A program made the position numbers and the translations under genes. A DNA stretch of 64,000 nt, taken from JANQQJ01 sp046290575. Lineage in GTDB: Bacteria > Pseudomonadota > Alphaproteobacteria > SMXS01. Below are positions 43,367 through 52,192 of the stretch, piece after piece; position 1 is the stretch's first letter, and every line of letters starts with the position of its first letter. The notes under the pieces were generated by a model. The model was given only the letters and a program-made list of their open reading frames with translations, did no database searches and was not told the origin of the DNA. The stretch covers positions 620,001 through 684,000 of the forward strand of contig JBKAGX010000001.1 in assembly GCA_046290575.1 (NCBI GenBank), read 5' to 3'.

Positions 43367-43765
43367 ATGCAATATCAGTCCAGCCTGAACCGCGACGAAT
43401 TGATCGAATTCGCCACCAAGACCTATTTTGGCAATGTCGACGCCAAGAACCTCGACGCTGTCCTCGACTGCTTCCACGACGAAGCGATCTTTACGGTTCA
43501 GACCGCTTTCACGGTCCATGATGGCAAAGATGCGCTGCGTGAGATGTTCACAAACTTCATGGGCGCCTACGAAACCATCATCCACCGCGACTTCGAGTGC
43601 ACGGTGGATGAAAAGAACGGCCGCATTACCGCCAGTTTTGTCGCCGAACTGATCGATGCCGACGGCAATACCACACTGCTGGAAAACACCAATTTCTGGC
43701 GCGTCCGCGAGGACAAGTTCCAGGAGGTGTACGTCTATATGAGTGGTGCCAACGTACTGACCTGA
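43367..43765 (+). CDS. SnoaL/NTF2-like protein, paralogue of the preceding gene
   Basis: 132 residues: ELIEFATKTYFGNVDAKNLDAVLDCFHDEAIFTV, later NTNFWRVREDKFQEVYVYMSGANVL. The order of elements and the shared VDxKxxDxVLDCFH and VYMSG motifs show it is a paralogue of the gene 10 nt upstream. AGGGGGAAGG precedes the ATG. It may be an isomerase, hydratase or cyclase, or a subunit of a mixed oligomer. Confidence 0.82.
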   Translation: MQYQSSLNRDELIEFATKTYFGNVDAKNLDAVLDCFHDEAIFTVQTAFTVHDGKDALREMFTNFMGAYETIIHRDFECTVDEKNGRITASFVAELIDADGNTTLLENTNFWRVREDKFQEVYVYMSGANVLT

Positions 43766-43780
43766 ATTCGCAGAGAACAA

Positions 43781-43800
43781 AGCGGGCATATGAACCCGCT
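43781..43800 (+). other. Small hairpin between the SnoaL gene and TonB receptor 2
   Basis: AGCGGG and CCCGCT pair across an 8-nt loop in the 95-bp gap. There is no T-run, so a terminator role is weak. Confidence 0.25.
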
Positions 43801-43860
43801 ATTGGAGACAAAACAAACCCGCAATGTCGGGACCCCTTGCAAGCCAGGGAGGCTGAGAGC

Positions 43861-46356
43861 ATGAGTAAGACTTTAAACCCGATTTGGATGGCCGGTGTGG
43901 CCCTCTTGATCCTGCCGACACCGTTCAGCGGTTCGGCTTCAGCACAAGAAACCGGCGCCGCCTCGGGCCGCGAAACCATCACGGTTACTGCCCGTCAGGT
44001 TGAGGAATCGCTGCAGGACGTGCCGGGCACGGTCAACGTGCTGAGCAGTGATGTGCTCCGCACCGCCGGCGTCGAACGTGCCGAGGACTTCATCAATCTG
44101 GTGCCCGGCATCACGATCGTGGATGCCGCCGAGGTGGGTGACAGTCAGGTCAACATTCGCGGCATCAACGGCGCCCGCGATGCAGAGAATAGCTTTGCTT
44201 TCGTGCTCGACGGGATTCTGCTGACCAACCCGGCGTCCTTCAACCGCGAGTTTTCCCGTCTTAGCCAGATCGAAATTTTTAAGGGTCCCCAAGGCGCCAT
44301 CTATGGCCGCAACGCGGCGGCCGGCGCCATTATCGTGACCACGAAAATGCCCGGAGACGAATTCGAAGCCGACGTGAAACTGAGCTTCGGCGGCGACAAC
44401 ACCTTCGTCGGTCATGCCGGGGTCAGCGGACCGATCGTCGAAGACAAGGTCTTCTTTGCGATCTCCGGCGATTACCGGGAGTCTGACGGGTTCTACCGGA
44501 ACACATTCCTGGACAAGAAAGTCGTCGACGATTTCGAGAGCCAGAATATCGACGCCCGTTTTGTCTTCACGCCCAACGATGATCTGACCATCGATACCAA
44601 GTTCCGCTATGGCCAGGTCGATGCGGCGTCCATTTCGTTCAATGCGGCTTTTGCACTACCGTTCCTGGCTGATTTGTTCGGTGTGCCTGAGCTATTCGAA
44701 GATGTGAACGATCATAATTTCGTCTTCCAGCCGAACATCGACCCGCAGAATGACCAGAAGTCCTACGAAGCGTCGATCAAGGTCGACTACGACATGGACT
44801 TCGCCAATCTGACCACCTGGTTTCTGTACAGCGAAGTCGATCAGTCGCTTTCGGCTGACGGCACCAGCGGCGCATTCGGCTTCTTCAACGACGAGCCGAA
44901 CTGCGAAGCGTCGGTGGCCCAGTTGACGACCTCGACACCGCTGCCGCCTCCCCAGTTCTTCGCGGGCATACCAGAGGCGTCTTTCCTGGGCCCCTACACG
45001 CCCAGCACCTGTGACGGTACCCAGTACCAGGAGCGCAACCAGAAAGACTTCAGCTTCGAAGCCCGCCTTACATCGAACAATGAAGGTCCGTTGCAGTGGC
45101 AGTTTGGCGTCTACTTCCTGGACATCGACCGTCAGGTCGGGGTCAATCTTGGGGTCGATCTTAACCAGGGTGTGCTGCCGCAGCTTTATGCACCTCCGGG
45201 ATCAAGCAACCCGACGGAAGCGCTGTTGTGGGACGATTTCGACAGCACGGTCTACGCGGTGTTCGGCCAATTGATCTATGATGTGACAGAGGACTTTCAG
45301 GCCTCCGTCGCGCTGCGCTACGACCGTGAGGAGCGCAAAGTCACCAATCTGGTGCCTGTCGACGCGCGGACCCAGTTCCTGGTGTTCGACCTCAGCCAGG
45401 GCTTCATTGGTGGCGCGCCACTTAATCCGGGGCTTGATCCGTCCTTGAACCCCAATCTGAACCCCGATGGCAGCATCCCGGATCAGAAACGGGCGTTCGA
45501 GCAGATTCAGCCCAAGGTCAGCCTGACCTATGATATTAATGACGAGTTCACCCTCTTTGCCAGCTGGGGCATCGGCTTCAAGTCCGGTGGATTTAACAAC
45601 GCCGGTAGCGCCGCCACAATTGACCTCTTTATCAACGGGGCGTCCGGCGGCAACGTGATCATCGAGGATGTGTTTGAAAAGGAAAAATCCAGCGCTTTCG
45701 AGGCAGGGCTGAAAGGCACGCTTCTGGACGGCCGGGTGCAAGTCGAAGCCGCAGGCTTCTTCACCGATGTCGATAACATGCAGTTCTTCGAGTTCTTCGT
45801 CGGTCCGTTCGGCCTGCTGCGCGTGGTCAACAATATCGACAGCGTGGACATTTATGGCGGTGAGCTCTCCATCAATGCAAACGTCACCGATTTCCTGACG
45901 ATCTATGCTGCGGGCAGCGTCATCGAAAGCGAGATCAAATCGAACGCGTCTCGTCCGAACACGGTCGGCAACAAATCGCCCTATACGCCGGACTACACGA
46001 TCAACGCGGGGTTCCAGGTGAACGCCCCCCTGGGCAATGGTGATATTGAGTTCGTCGGCCGTTTCGACTTCAATCTGGTGGGCCCGACCTGGTTCCACAC
46101 GATCCAGAACAATTCGGTGCCGACCATACAGGGTGGCTTGCTTGGCGACTTCTCTATGGCCCGCCGCGATGCCTATCATACGATCAATATTCGCGCCGGC
46201 CTGCAGTCCGAAAACTGGGGTCTGACCTTCTTCATCGATAACGTCACCAATGAGCGTTATCTGGAAGAGGTGATCCCGGCGCCGGAATTCGGTGGTTCCT
46301 TCGTCCATCCCGGCACCGAGCGCCGGTGGGGTGTCGAACTGACAGCGCGGATTTAG
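43861..46356 (+). CDS. TonB-dependent outer membrane receptor
   Basis: 831 residues from the ATG at 43861 with GGGAGG upstream; an ATG at 43837 is also in frame. The signal peptide ends near GSASA, and the mature protein begins close to an ETITVTARQ TonB-box-like stretch. The plug shows VNIRGINGARD, VLDGILLTNP and IEIFKGPQGAIYGRNAAAGAI. The beta-barrel ends with a WGVELTARI strand. It probably imports the substrate that the island degrades. It follows the racemase-SnoaL-SnoaL genes and precedes a repeat and two GST genes. Confidence 0.93.
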   Translation: MSKTLNPIWMAGVALLILPTPFSGSASAQETGAASGRETITVTARQVEESLQDVPGTVNVLSSDVLRTAGVERAEDFINLVPGITIVDAAEVGDSQVNIRGINGARDAENSFAFVLDGILLTNPASFNREFSRLSQIEIFKGPQGAIYGRNAAAGAIIVTTKMPGDEFEADVKLSFGGDNTFVGHAGVSGPIVEDKVFFAISGDYRESDGFYRNTFLDKKVVDDFESQNIDARFVFTPNDDLTIDTKFRYGQVDAASISFNAAFALPFLADLFGVPELFEDVNDHNFVFQPNIDPQNDQKSYEASIKVDYDMDFANLTTWFLYSEVDQSLSADGTSGAFGFFNDEPNCEASVAQLTTSTPLPPPQFFAGIPEASFLGPYTPSTCDGTQYQERNQKDFSFEARLTSNNEGPLQWQFGVYFLDIDRQVGVNLGVDLNQGVLPQLYAPPGSSNPTEALLWDDFDSTVYAVFGQLIYDVTEDFQASVALRYDREERKVTNLVPVDARTQFLVFDLSQGFIGGAPLNPGLDPSLNPNLNPDGSIPDQKRAFEQIQPKVSLTYDINDEFTLFASWGIGFKSGGFNNAGSAATIDLFINGASGGNVIIEDVFEKEKSSAFEAGLKGTLLDGRVQVEAAGFFTDVDNMQFFEFFVGPFGLLRVVNNIDSVDIYGGELSINANVTDFLTIYAAGSVIESEIKSNASRPNTVGNKSPYTPDYTINAGFQVNAPLGNGDIEFVGRFDFNLVGPTWFHTIQNNSVPTIQGGLLGDFSMARRDAYHTINIRAGLQSENWGLTFFIDNVTNERYLEEVIPAPEFGGSFVHPGTERRWGVELTARI

Positions 46357-46380
46357 TAAGCCTGAGGGCCGCATGGTGAT

Positions 46381-46523
46381 CAGCCCTCTCCCCTTGGGAG
46401 AGGGCTGCAAGCGAAGCGAGTGGGTGAGGGACGGTCTCCGCGACAGAGTTTTGACCCTTATCGACGGATTGGGTTTCGTTCAGAAAGCGCCCCTCACCCC
46501 AACCCTCTCCCAAGGGGAAAGGG
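46381..46523. repeat. Inverted-repeat element with CCCTCTCCC / GGGAGAGGG ends
   Basis: It opens with a perfect hairpin (46381-46407: CAGCCCTCTCCC and GGGAGAGGGCTG around CTT) and closes with an imperfect inverted copy at 46503-46523. Inside, GGGTGAGGG and CCCCTCACCC also pair, so the whole 143-bp unit can fold on itself. The core is shared with 19927-19947, and a related layout occurs at 48013-48104. It fills most of the gap between receptor and GST genes and contains no gene. Confidence 0.7.
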
Positions 46524-46550
46524 CACAGGGCGCATAGAAGGAGAGACGCC

Positions 46551-47288
46551 ATGTGGATTTTCTATTCTCCGTTCCACACCTTTGTTCACAAGGTGCTGGT
46601 GACAGCCCATGAATGCGGCCACTGGGACGACATCACCTTTGTCGCTACCTTCCCGTTCAAGAACGGCGAGGGCGAGGACCAGGGCGACGCCTATTCCATT
46701 GCCGCGCTGAACCCGCTCGACAAGGTGCCGACCCTGGTGACCGATACCGGCCAGGTAGTCTATGGCAGCCAGGCGGCGTGCGAGTATCTGGACGGTACGG
46801 CAAAGGCCCGCAAAATGTATCCCGCGGCGGGCCCTGCCCGCTGGGATGCGGTGACCCGGCTGGCGTTGTGCGACACGATCTTCGAGCAGACAGTGGCCAT
46901 GGTGATGGAGCAGTGGAAACCTGAGGATGAGTGGAACCTTGGCCTGTTCGAATGGCTGTGGCCGAAGTTCATCGCCGGCCTCGACAAGTTGGAAAACGAC
47001 GCGCAGAGGGGGTGGGACGCCTTCGATATAGGCCATGCCTCCATGCTGCACGCCATCAGCTATCTGGGTTTCCGCGCCGAGTTTTATGAGGCGAAAGACC
47101 CGCTCTACCCCACGTTCAACTGGCGCGAAAACCGGCCCGCGCTCTCCGCATGGTTCGATGAAGCGATACAGCGTCCGTCCGTTCAATCGCACTATGAAAA
47201 GGATTTCGAGGGTGATTCCAGCGCTGAATTCTGCCAGGCGCAGGTGAGGGAAATCCTCGCCCTCCAGCGACAGAATGGCACAGGATGA
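46551..47288 (+). CDS. Glutathione S-transferase family protein
   Basis: 245 residues. The N-terminal thioredoxin-like domain begins WIFYSPFHTFVHKVLVTAHECG and includes NPLDKVPTLVTDTGQVVYGSQAACEYLD (cis-Pro and Ser of the glutathione site); a helical C-terminal domain follows. AGAAGGAGAG lies just before the ATG. It overlaps the second GST gene by 4 nt. It likely conjugates glutathione to, or isomerises, an electrophilic intermediate. The substrate is unknown. Confidence 0.88.
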   Translation: MWIFYSPFHTFVHKVLVTAHECGHWDDITFVATFPFKNGEGEDQGDAYSIAALNPLDKVPTLVTDTGQVVYGSQAACEYLDGTAKARKMYPAAGPARWDAVTRLALCDTIFEQTVAMVMEQWKPEDEWNLGLFEWLWPKFIAGLDKLENDAQRGWDAFDIGHASMLHAISYLGFRAEFYEAKDPLYPTFNWRENRPALSAWFDEAIQRPSVQSHYEKDFEGDSSAEFCQAQVREILALQRQNGTG

Positions 47289-47986
47289 TCGATCTCTATT
47301 ATTGGCCGACGCCTAATGGGCACAAAGTATCGATCATGCTGGAAGAAGTAGGCCTCGACTATCAGGTCCACCCGGTCAACATCTTGAAGGGCGATCAGTT
47401 CGACCCGGATTTTCTGAAGATCAGCCCCAACAACCGGATCCCCGCCATTGTCGATCAGGATGGGCCGGACGGGGCGCCCTATGCGCTTTTCGAATCAGGT
47501 GCGATCCTGATCTATCTGGCGGAAAAGACCGGCATACTTTGGCCACAAGAGCCGACTGAGCGTTACGACGTGCTGCAATGGCTGTTCTTCCAGAATGCCA
47601 ATGTCGGGCCGATGTTTGGCCAGTGTGGCCATTTTCAGGGCTATGCGCCGGAGCCTGTTCCCTATGCCATTGAGCGCTATCACAATGAAACGCTGCGGCT
47701 CTATGGCGTGATGGACAAACGGTTGGGAGCGCGCGCCTATCTGGCTGGGGATGTCTATTCGCTGGCCGATGTGGCGACCTATCCGTGGTGCATGCCCGTA
47801 ATCCGGGACCTGCACAAAGTGGATGTTGCCCAATTCCCCAACGTCAATCGCTGGCTCGACGATATTGCCGGGCGCCCTGCGGTACACCGGGGTACTTCGC
47901 TGCTGGCGGACGTGATGAAAATCGGCGATCCGGATGACGAAACGCGTGAGGCATTCTTCGGCACGCAGCAGTTGGAACGGCGCTAG
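47285..47986 (+). CDS. Glutathione S-transferase (Ure2p/YfcG-like)
   Basis: 233 residues. The N-terminus LYYWPTPNGHKVSIMLEEVGL with NNRIPAIVDQDGP and a later LFESGAILIYLAEKTG is typical of the Nu/Ure2p-like GSTs, which often use glutathione disulfide and reduce disulfides. The C-terminal helical domain includes YSLADVATYPW. It overlaps the upstream GST gene by 4 nt, so the pair is co-translated. It differs from its neighbour and is not a recent duplicate. Confidence 0.9.
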   Translation: MIDLYYWPTPNGHKVSIMLEEVGLDYQVHPVNILKGDQFDPDFLKISPNNRIPAIVDQDGPDGAPYALFESGAILIYLAEKTGILWPQEPTERYDVLQWLFFQNANVGPMFGQCGHFQGYAPEPVPYAIERYHNETLRLYGVMDKRLGARAYLAGDVYSLADVATYPWCMPVIRDLHKVDVAQFPNVNRWLDDIAGRPAVHRGTSLLADVMKIGDPDDETREAFFGTQQLERR

Positions 47987-48012
47987 CTTATTAGCGATCG
48001 GATTGATGCCGA

Positions 48013-48104
48013 CCCCCTCACCCGGTCCTCGTTGTGCTCGAACCACCCTCTCCCGCGGGGGAGGAGCGAGGGTGAGCATCGCGAAGCCGAGCAGGGTGAA
48101 GGGG
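48013..48104. repeat. Inverted-repeat element, relative of the 46381 element
   Basis: The outer arms CCCCCTCACCC (48013-48023) and GGGTGAAGGGG (48094-48104) pair, with an internal hairpin CCCTCTCCCGCGGGGGAGG. It also contains GAGCGAGGGTGAGC and GCGAAGCCGAGC strings. It occupies the gap between the GST gene and the broken ridA. Confidence 0.6.
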
Positions 48105-48165
48105 CACCGCGGCCGTTTTGTGTCTTTCCGTTCGGAGCCAGCAATCGTATTGAGACCTGTTCAGG

Positions 48166-48555
48166 TCAGTCGCCTGCGACAGCAATCGCATCCACCTCAA
48201 TCATCAGTTCGGGGAGTGCGAGTGACCTCACCTCAACAATCGTATCGGCCGGGTAGGGTGGCGTGAACCACCTGCGCCGTAACTCGACGATCTTGGTGAA
48301 GTGGGTCATATCGGTCAGATAGATGGTGACCTTGATCAGCCGGTCCAGCCCGGAGCCAGCGTGTTTCAACAGCATCTCAATATTCTTCATTGTCTGCGCG
48401 GCCTGGACGTCGAAATCTCACGCGCCGATGATGTTTCCGTCCAGATCAAGCGCCGCCTGACCGGACAAAAAAATCAGATCACCCATTCTGTAGCCCTGGG
48501 CGATGCAAAAGGGCTCGAACGGATCGGGGTCGGTCTTGATAAGCTGGGGATCCAT
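48166..48555 (-). pseudogene. RidA (YjgF/UK114) family gene interrupted by one in-frame stop
   Basis: Reading from the ATG at 48555 (GGAG upstream) gives 45 RidA-like residues, including LIFLSGQAALDLDGNIIGA, then TGA at 48420-48418. The same frame continues with DFDVQAAQTMKNIEMLLKHA and runs to a normal stop at 48168-48166. The whole would be 129 residues, the family's usual size, with the C-terminal arginine-bearing and Glu regions VEVRSLALPELMIEVDAIA intact. RidA proteins hydrolyse reactive enamines and imines. At the stop, homologues usually have Gly (GGA to TGA is one change). This could be a recent pseudogene, a base-call error, or a split gene. Confidence 0.85.
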
Positions 48556-48584
48556 CAGGCACTCCGGGAAGAAGGGGTAAGAAG

Positions 48585-49541
48585 ATGAAGGCAGTCTACT
48601 ACGAACGGTTCGGCGAGTCCGAGGTCTTGCAACTCGGGGACCTGCCCATGCCCAAACCCGGTCCGGGCGAAGTGCTGGTCAATGTTGCCGCCGCCAGCGT
48701 GAACCCGATTGACTGGAAGCTGCGCGAGGGGTTCTTCGACGGCGTTTTCCCGCACGAATTTCCTGTTATTCCCGGCTGGGACCTGGCCGGGCGCGTCGCT
48801 GCGCTTGGGGAGGGCGCCACCGGATTTTCGCCTGGGGACCGGGTCTATGCCTATTGCCGTAAGCCGGTGGTACGGGCCGGTACCTACGCGGAGTATGTCG
48901 TGGTTGATGCTGATGTCCTGGCGCCCAGCCCCGCTAATCTCTCGGATGTTGAAGCCGCGACGATCCCGCTGGTCGGATTGACCGTCTGGCAGTCGCTGTT
49001 TGAGTTTGCTGGTCTCAAGGCAGGTCAATCGGTGCTGGTTCATGCGGGGGCGGGCGGGGTTGGCAGCCTAGCCGTGCAATTGGCTGCCCATGCCGGTGCG
49101 CGTGTTTTCGCGACGGCCAGTGCCGCCAACGCCGATTATCTGCTCGAATTGGGGGCGTCGCGGGCGATCGACTACAAGATTGAGAACCTGTCCGTTGTAC
49201 AGCGGTTCGAGGTGCCGGCGGGCTTTGACGTCGTGTTCGATACGGTCGGCGGCGATGTCCTTGCCGCCAGCTATGGTCTATTGAAGCCCGGCGGCGCGCT
49301 GCCGGCGCTCAACGACGAACCGGATTCCCAAATTTGTGAGGCCAAGAGTATTCGCGGCCTGCGGCTATTTTCTGAACCCAATGGCGCGCATCTGCGCCGG
49401 TTGACGGCGCTCATTGATGAAGGCGCGCTCAAACCCTCTGAGATTGAGGTCTTTCCGTTGAAGCAGGCTGCCGAGGCCATGGACCTGTCGCAGGCTGGCC
49501 ATGTGCGCGGCAAGCTGGTGCTCGACATCGGCGCATCGTAG
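48585..49541 (+). CDS. NADP-dependent oxidoreductase, quinone-oxidoreductase-like MDR
   Basis: 318 residues. GroES-like N-domain with MPKPGPGEVLVNVAAASVNPIDWKLREG and a Rossmann core VLVHAGAGGVGSLAVQLAAHAGARV, then VFDTVGGDVL. There are no zinc-binding cysteines, as in quinone or enone reductases. GAAGGGG precedes the ATG. It is divergent from the broken ridA with only 29 bp between starts, so any shared promoter is very compact. Confidence 0.9.
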   Translation: MKAVYYERFGESEVLQLGDLPMPKPGPGEVLVNVAAASVNPIDWKLREGFFDGVFPHEFPVIPGWDLAGRVAALGEGATGFSPGDRVYAYCRKPVVRAGTYAEYVVVDADVLAPSPANLSDVEAATIPLVGLTVWQSLFEFAGLKAGQSVLVHAGAGGVGSLAVQLAAHAGARVFATASAANADYLLELGASRAIDYKIENLSVVQRFEVPAGFDVVFDTVGGDVLAASYGLLKPGGALPALNDEPDSQICEAKSIRGLRLFSEPNGAHLRRLTALIDEGALKPSEIEVFPLKQAAEAMDLSQAGHVRGKLVLDIGAS

Positions 49542-49579
49542 CCCAAGACCCATGCAATAAAGACAGGGCTGTTAAGCCG

Positions 49580-49593
49580 TTGATCCTGATCAA
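49580..49593. promoter_or_regulatory. FNR/FixK box (TTGAT-N4-ATCAA)
   Basis: TTGATCCTGATCAA is a perfect match to the FNR/FixK/FnrL consensus. It lies 94 bp before the ATG of the outer membrane gene at 49687, which leads into the cbb3 operon. Oxygen-limited activation of cbb3 genes by such regulators is well established in alphaproteobacteria. Confidence 0.85.
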
Positions 49594-49686
49594 GGTCCGC
49601 GAACCGTAGCGGGTCAATTCTCTGTGTGTCTTTAAGAGGCCCTGCCGACTTTGCATGACGGCAGGCAACAGAGGAGTACCATTTTG

Positions 49687-50544
49687 ATGAACGGCCCCGT
49701 GCGCGCGGTTTTTGCGTTTTTTCTGGCTATTGGAGCGATCGGCGTGGCGACGTCTGCCCACGCCGAGTTGCGATATATCCCATCTGTCAGCAACCCGCTC
49801 TTCAATGAGAGTCCGCTGATCACGACGGAAGCCCGGCCGATCTATTTTCACCACGATATTCCCAATGACTTCCTGACCGGTGGCGGCAATGTTGATGTGG
49901 GTGCGCTGCAGTTCCGCATCGCCCTAACGGACCGGCTGGCCATCATCGCCACCAAGGATGGCTATGCGGATATCGAATTCGCCGGTGTGCTGCCCAATGA
50001 TGACGGTTTTGCCAACATCGCAGCCGGGCTGAAATATGCCCTGATCCTGACGGATGATATGGCCCTGACCGTTGGCCTGCGCTACGAGATTCCGCTGGGT
50101 AGCCTTGATACGGCAGGGATCAACCTGCAGGGCGGTGGCGACGGTTTCCTGAACCCGTTTATCACGGCGCTGAAACAGGTCGGGAAGTTTCAGATTCAGG
50201 CCAGCGCCAATGCGAATATCGCGCTGGATAGTAACCATGACAGCTCGCTCTTTGTGTTTGCGCTGCACATGAACTACGAGGTCACACCTAATTTCTATCC
50301 GCTGCTTGAATTCAACGTATTCTCTGTCATCGACGAAGGCACGCGGACACCGCTCGACTTTGAAGGCTTTGATCTGGTCAACTTTGGCTCGGTCGACAGT
50401 GGCACGGTTGCGACCATTGCGGCCGGGGCCCGGTTCCCGATCACCGAAAACTTCATGCTCGGCACGGCGTTCGAGATCCCGGTAACCAATCGTGAAGACA
50501 TCACCAACTGGCGTGTCTATGTAGACGCGGTTGTCACATTCTAG
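49687..50544 (+). CDS. Putative outer membrane beta-barrel protein
   Basis: 285 residues from the ATG at 49687, ten bases after AGGAG; the frame opens at 49651. A clear signal peptide ends at TSAHA. The rest alternates short amphipathic strands with Gly/Asn/Asp turns and ends in a terminal Phe (VDAVVTF), typical of outer membrane barrels, with no cysteines. No named family is recognised. It sits between an FNR box and ccoN (33 bp away), so it is probably induced under low oxygen and co-transcribed with the oxidase. Confidence 0.7.
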   Translation: MNGPVRAVFAFFLAIGAIGVATSAHAELRYIPSVSNPLFNESPLITTEARPIYFHHDIPNDFLTGGGNVDVGALQFRIALTDRLAIIATKDGYADIEFAGVLPNDDGFANIAAGLKYALILTDDMALTVGLRYEIPLGSLDTAGINLQGGGDGFLNPFITALKQVGKFQIQASANANIALDSNHDSSLFVFALHMNYEVTPNFYPLLEFNVFSVIDEGTRTPLDFEGFDLVNFGSVDSGTVATIAAGARFPITENFMLGTAFEIPVTNREDITNWRVYVDAVVTF

Positions 50545-50577
50545 CACCATACTTGACCTGAAAGTTTAGAGGGGACC

Positions 50578-52182
50578 ATGGGTTCAGCAGTCTATTTTGG
50601 ATGGATGGGTTTTATTGCCCTTGCAGCACTTGTGCTTGCGTCGATGGCCCATGACAGCCTGTTCGCGGCTCATGCCTGGATCGTTTGCGCGATGGCGGTG
50701 ATTGCCACCGTCATCGGACTAAGGGTCTTTGATCCCGAAGGCCGGCCGAAGCCGGACACCGGAAAATACATGGACGGTGTCGTACGTGCAGGGGTTATCG
50801 CTACGATCTTCTGGGGTATGGCCGGTTTTCTGGTCGGCCTGATCCTGGCGCTTCAGCTGGCGTTTCCGGCGCTGAACTTCGACCTGCAATATACCAATTT
50901 CGGGCGTCTGCGGCCGCTGCATACATCGGCGGTGATCTTTGCCTTCGGCGGCAATGCGTTGATTGCCACGAGCTTTTATATCGTACAGCGCACCTGTCAG
51001 GCGCGTCTGGCCTTCGGCAACCTGGCCTGGTTCGTTTTCTGGGGATACCAGGTCTTTATCGTGCTGGCGGCGACCGGCTATCTGCTCGGCGTCACCCAGA
51101 GCCGCGAATACGCTGAACCCGAATGGTATGTCGACATCTGGCTGACCATCGTCTGGGTGGCCTATCTGGCGGTCTTCCTGGGCACGCTGATCAAGCGCAA
51201 GGAACCGCACATCTATGTGGCCAACTGGTTTTTTCTGGCCTTCATCGTCACCGTGGCGATGCTGCACATCGTCAATAATATGGCCGTGCCGGTGTCGTTC
51301 CTGGGCTCCAAAAGCTACTCGCTTTTTGCCGGGGTGCAGGATGCGCTGACCCAGTGGTGGTATGCCCATAACGCGGTCGGGTTTTTCCTAACGGCCGGTT
51401 TCCTGGGCATGATGTACTATTTCGTGCCGAAGCGGGCAGAGCGGCCGGTTTATTCGTACCGGCTCTCCATCGTGCACTTCTGGTCGCTGATCTTTCTCTA
51501 TATCTGGGCGGGGCCGCACCATCTGCACTATACCGCGCTGCCTGATTGGGCGCAGACCCTGGGCATGGTGTTCTCGATCATGCTCTGGATGCCCAGCTGG
51601 GGCGGCATGATCAACGGGCTGATGACCCTGTCGGGGGCGTGGGACAAGCTGCGCACCGATCCGGTGATCCGCATGATGGTCATCGCCATCGCCTTCTACG
51701 GTATGAGCACCTTTGAAGGCCCGATGATGTCGATCAAGGCGGTCAATTCCCTCAGTCACTATACCGACTGGACCATCGGCCATGTGCATTCCGGTGCGCT
51801 GGGCTGGGTCGGCATGATCACCTTTGGCGCCATATATTTCCTGGTGCCCAAGCTTTGGCAGCGCGAAGAGCTCTACAGCCTGCGGCTGGTCAACTGGCAT
51901 GTCTGGCTGTCGACCCTGGGCATCGTGCTTTATGCCTCGGCCATGTGGGTCAGCGGCATCATGCAGGGGTTGATGTGGCGCGCCTATGACAGCCTGGGCT
52001 TCCTGGAATACAGCTTTGTCGAATCCGTGGAGGCGATGCATCCGATGTATCTGATCCGGGCCGGTGGCGGCCTGCTCTACCTGCTGGGCGCGATCATCAT
52101 GGTCTACAATGTTTGGCAGACCATCAGGGGCCGCACCCGCAATGAAGTGCCGATGGGCTTTGCCGCCCCGGCCAGCGCATAG
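50578..52182 (+). CDS. ccoN: Cytochrome c oxidase cbb3-type, subunit I
   Basis: 534 residues with about 13-14 membrane helices. The haem-copper ligands are visible: His in GRLRPLHTSAVIFAFGG, the WWYAHNAVGFFLTAGFLG segment with the CuB histidine, YIWAGPHHLHYTALPDW, and HYTDWTIGHVHSGALGW. It forms the catalytic core that reduces O2 with high affinity in the inner membrane. A GAGGGG precedes the ATG. First of ccoNOQP. Confidence 0.96.
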   Translation: MGSAVYFGWMGFIALAALVLASMAHDSLFAAHAWIVCAMAVIATVIGLRVFDPEGRPKPDTGKYMDGVVRAGVIATIFWGMAGFLVGLILALQLAFPALNFDLQYTNFGRLRPLHTSAVIFAFGGNALIATSFYIVQRTCQARLAFGNLAWFVFWGYQVFIVLAATGYLLGVTQSREYAEPEWYVDIWLTIVWVAYLAVFLGTLIKRKEPHIYVANWFFLAFIVTVAMLHIVNNMAVPVSFLGSKSYSLFAGVQDALTQWWYAHNAVGFFLTAGFLGMMYYFVPKRAERPVYSYRLSIVHFWSLIFLYIWAGPHHLHYTALPDWAQTLGMVFSIMLWMPSWGGMINGLMTLSGAWDKLRTDPVIRMMVIAIAFYGMSTFEGPMMSIKAVNSLSHYTDWTIGHVHSGALGWVGMITFGAIYFLVPKLWQREELYSLRLVNWHVWLSTLGIVLYASAMWVSGIMQGLMWRAYDSLGFLEYSFVESVEAMHPMYLIRAGGGLLYLLGAIIMVYNVWQTIRGRTRNEVPMGFAAPASA

Positions 52183-52192
52183 GGAGGCCGCC

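Noticed and set aside
45202..46410. 402-codon open frame antisense to TonB receptor 2
   Set aside because: A shadow of the receptor's barrel region, without a ribosome site or family features.
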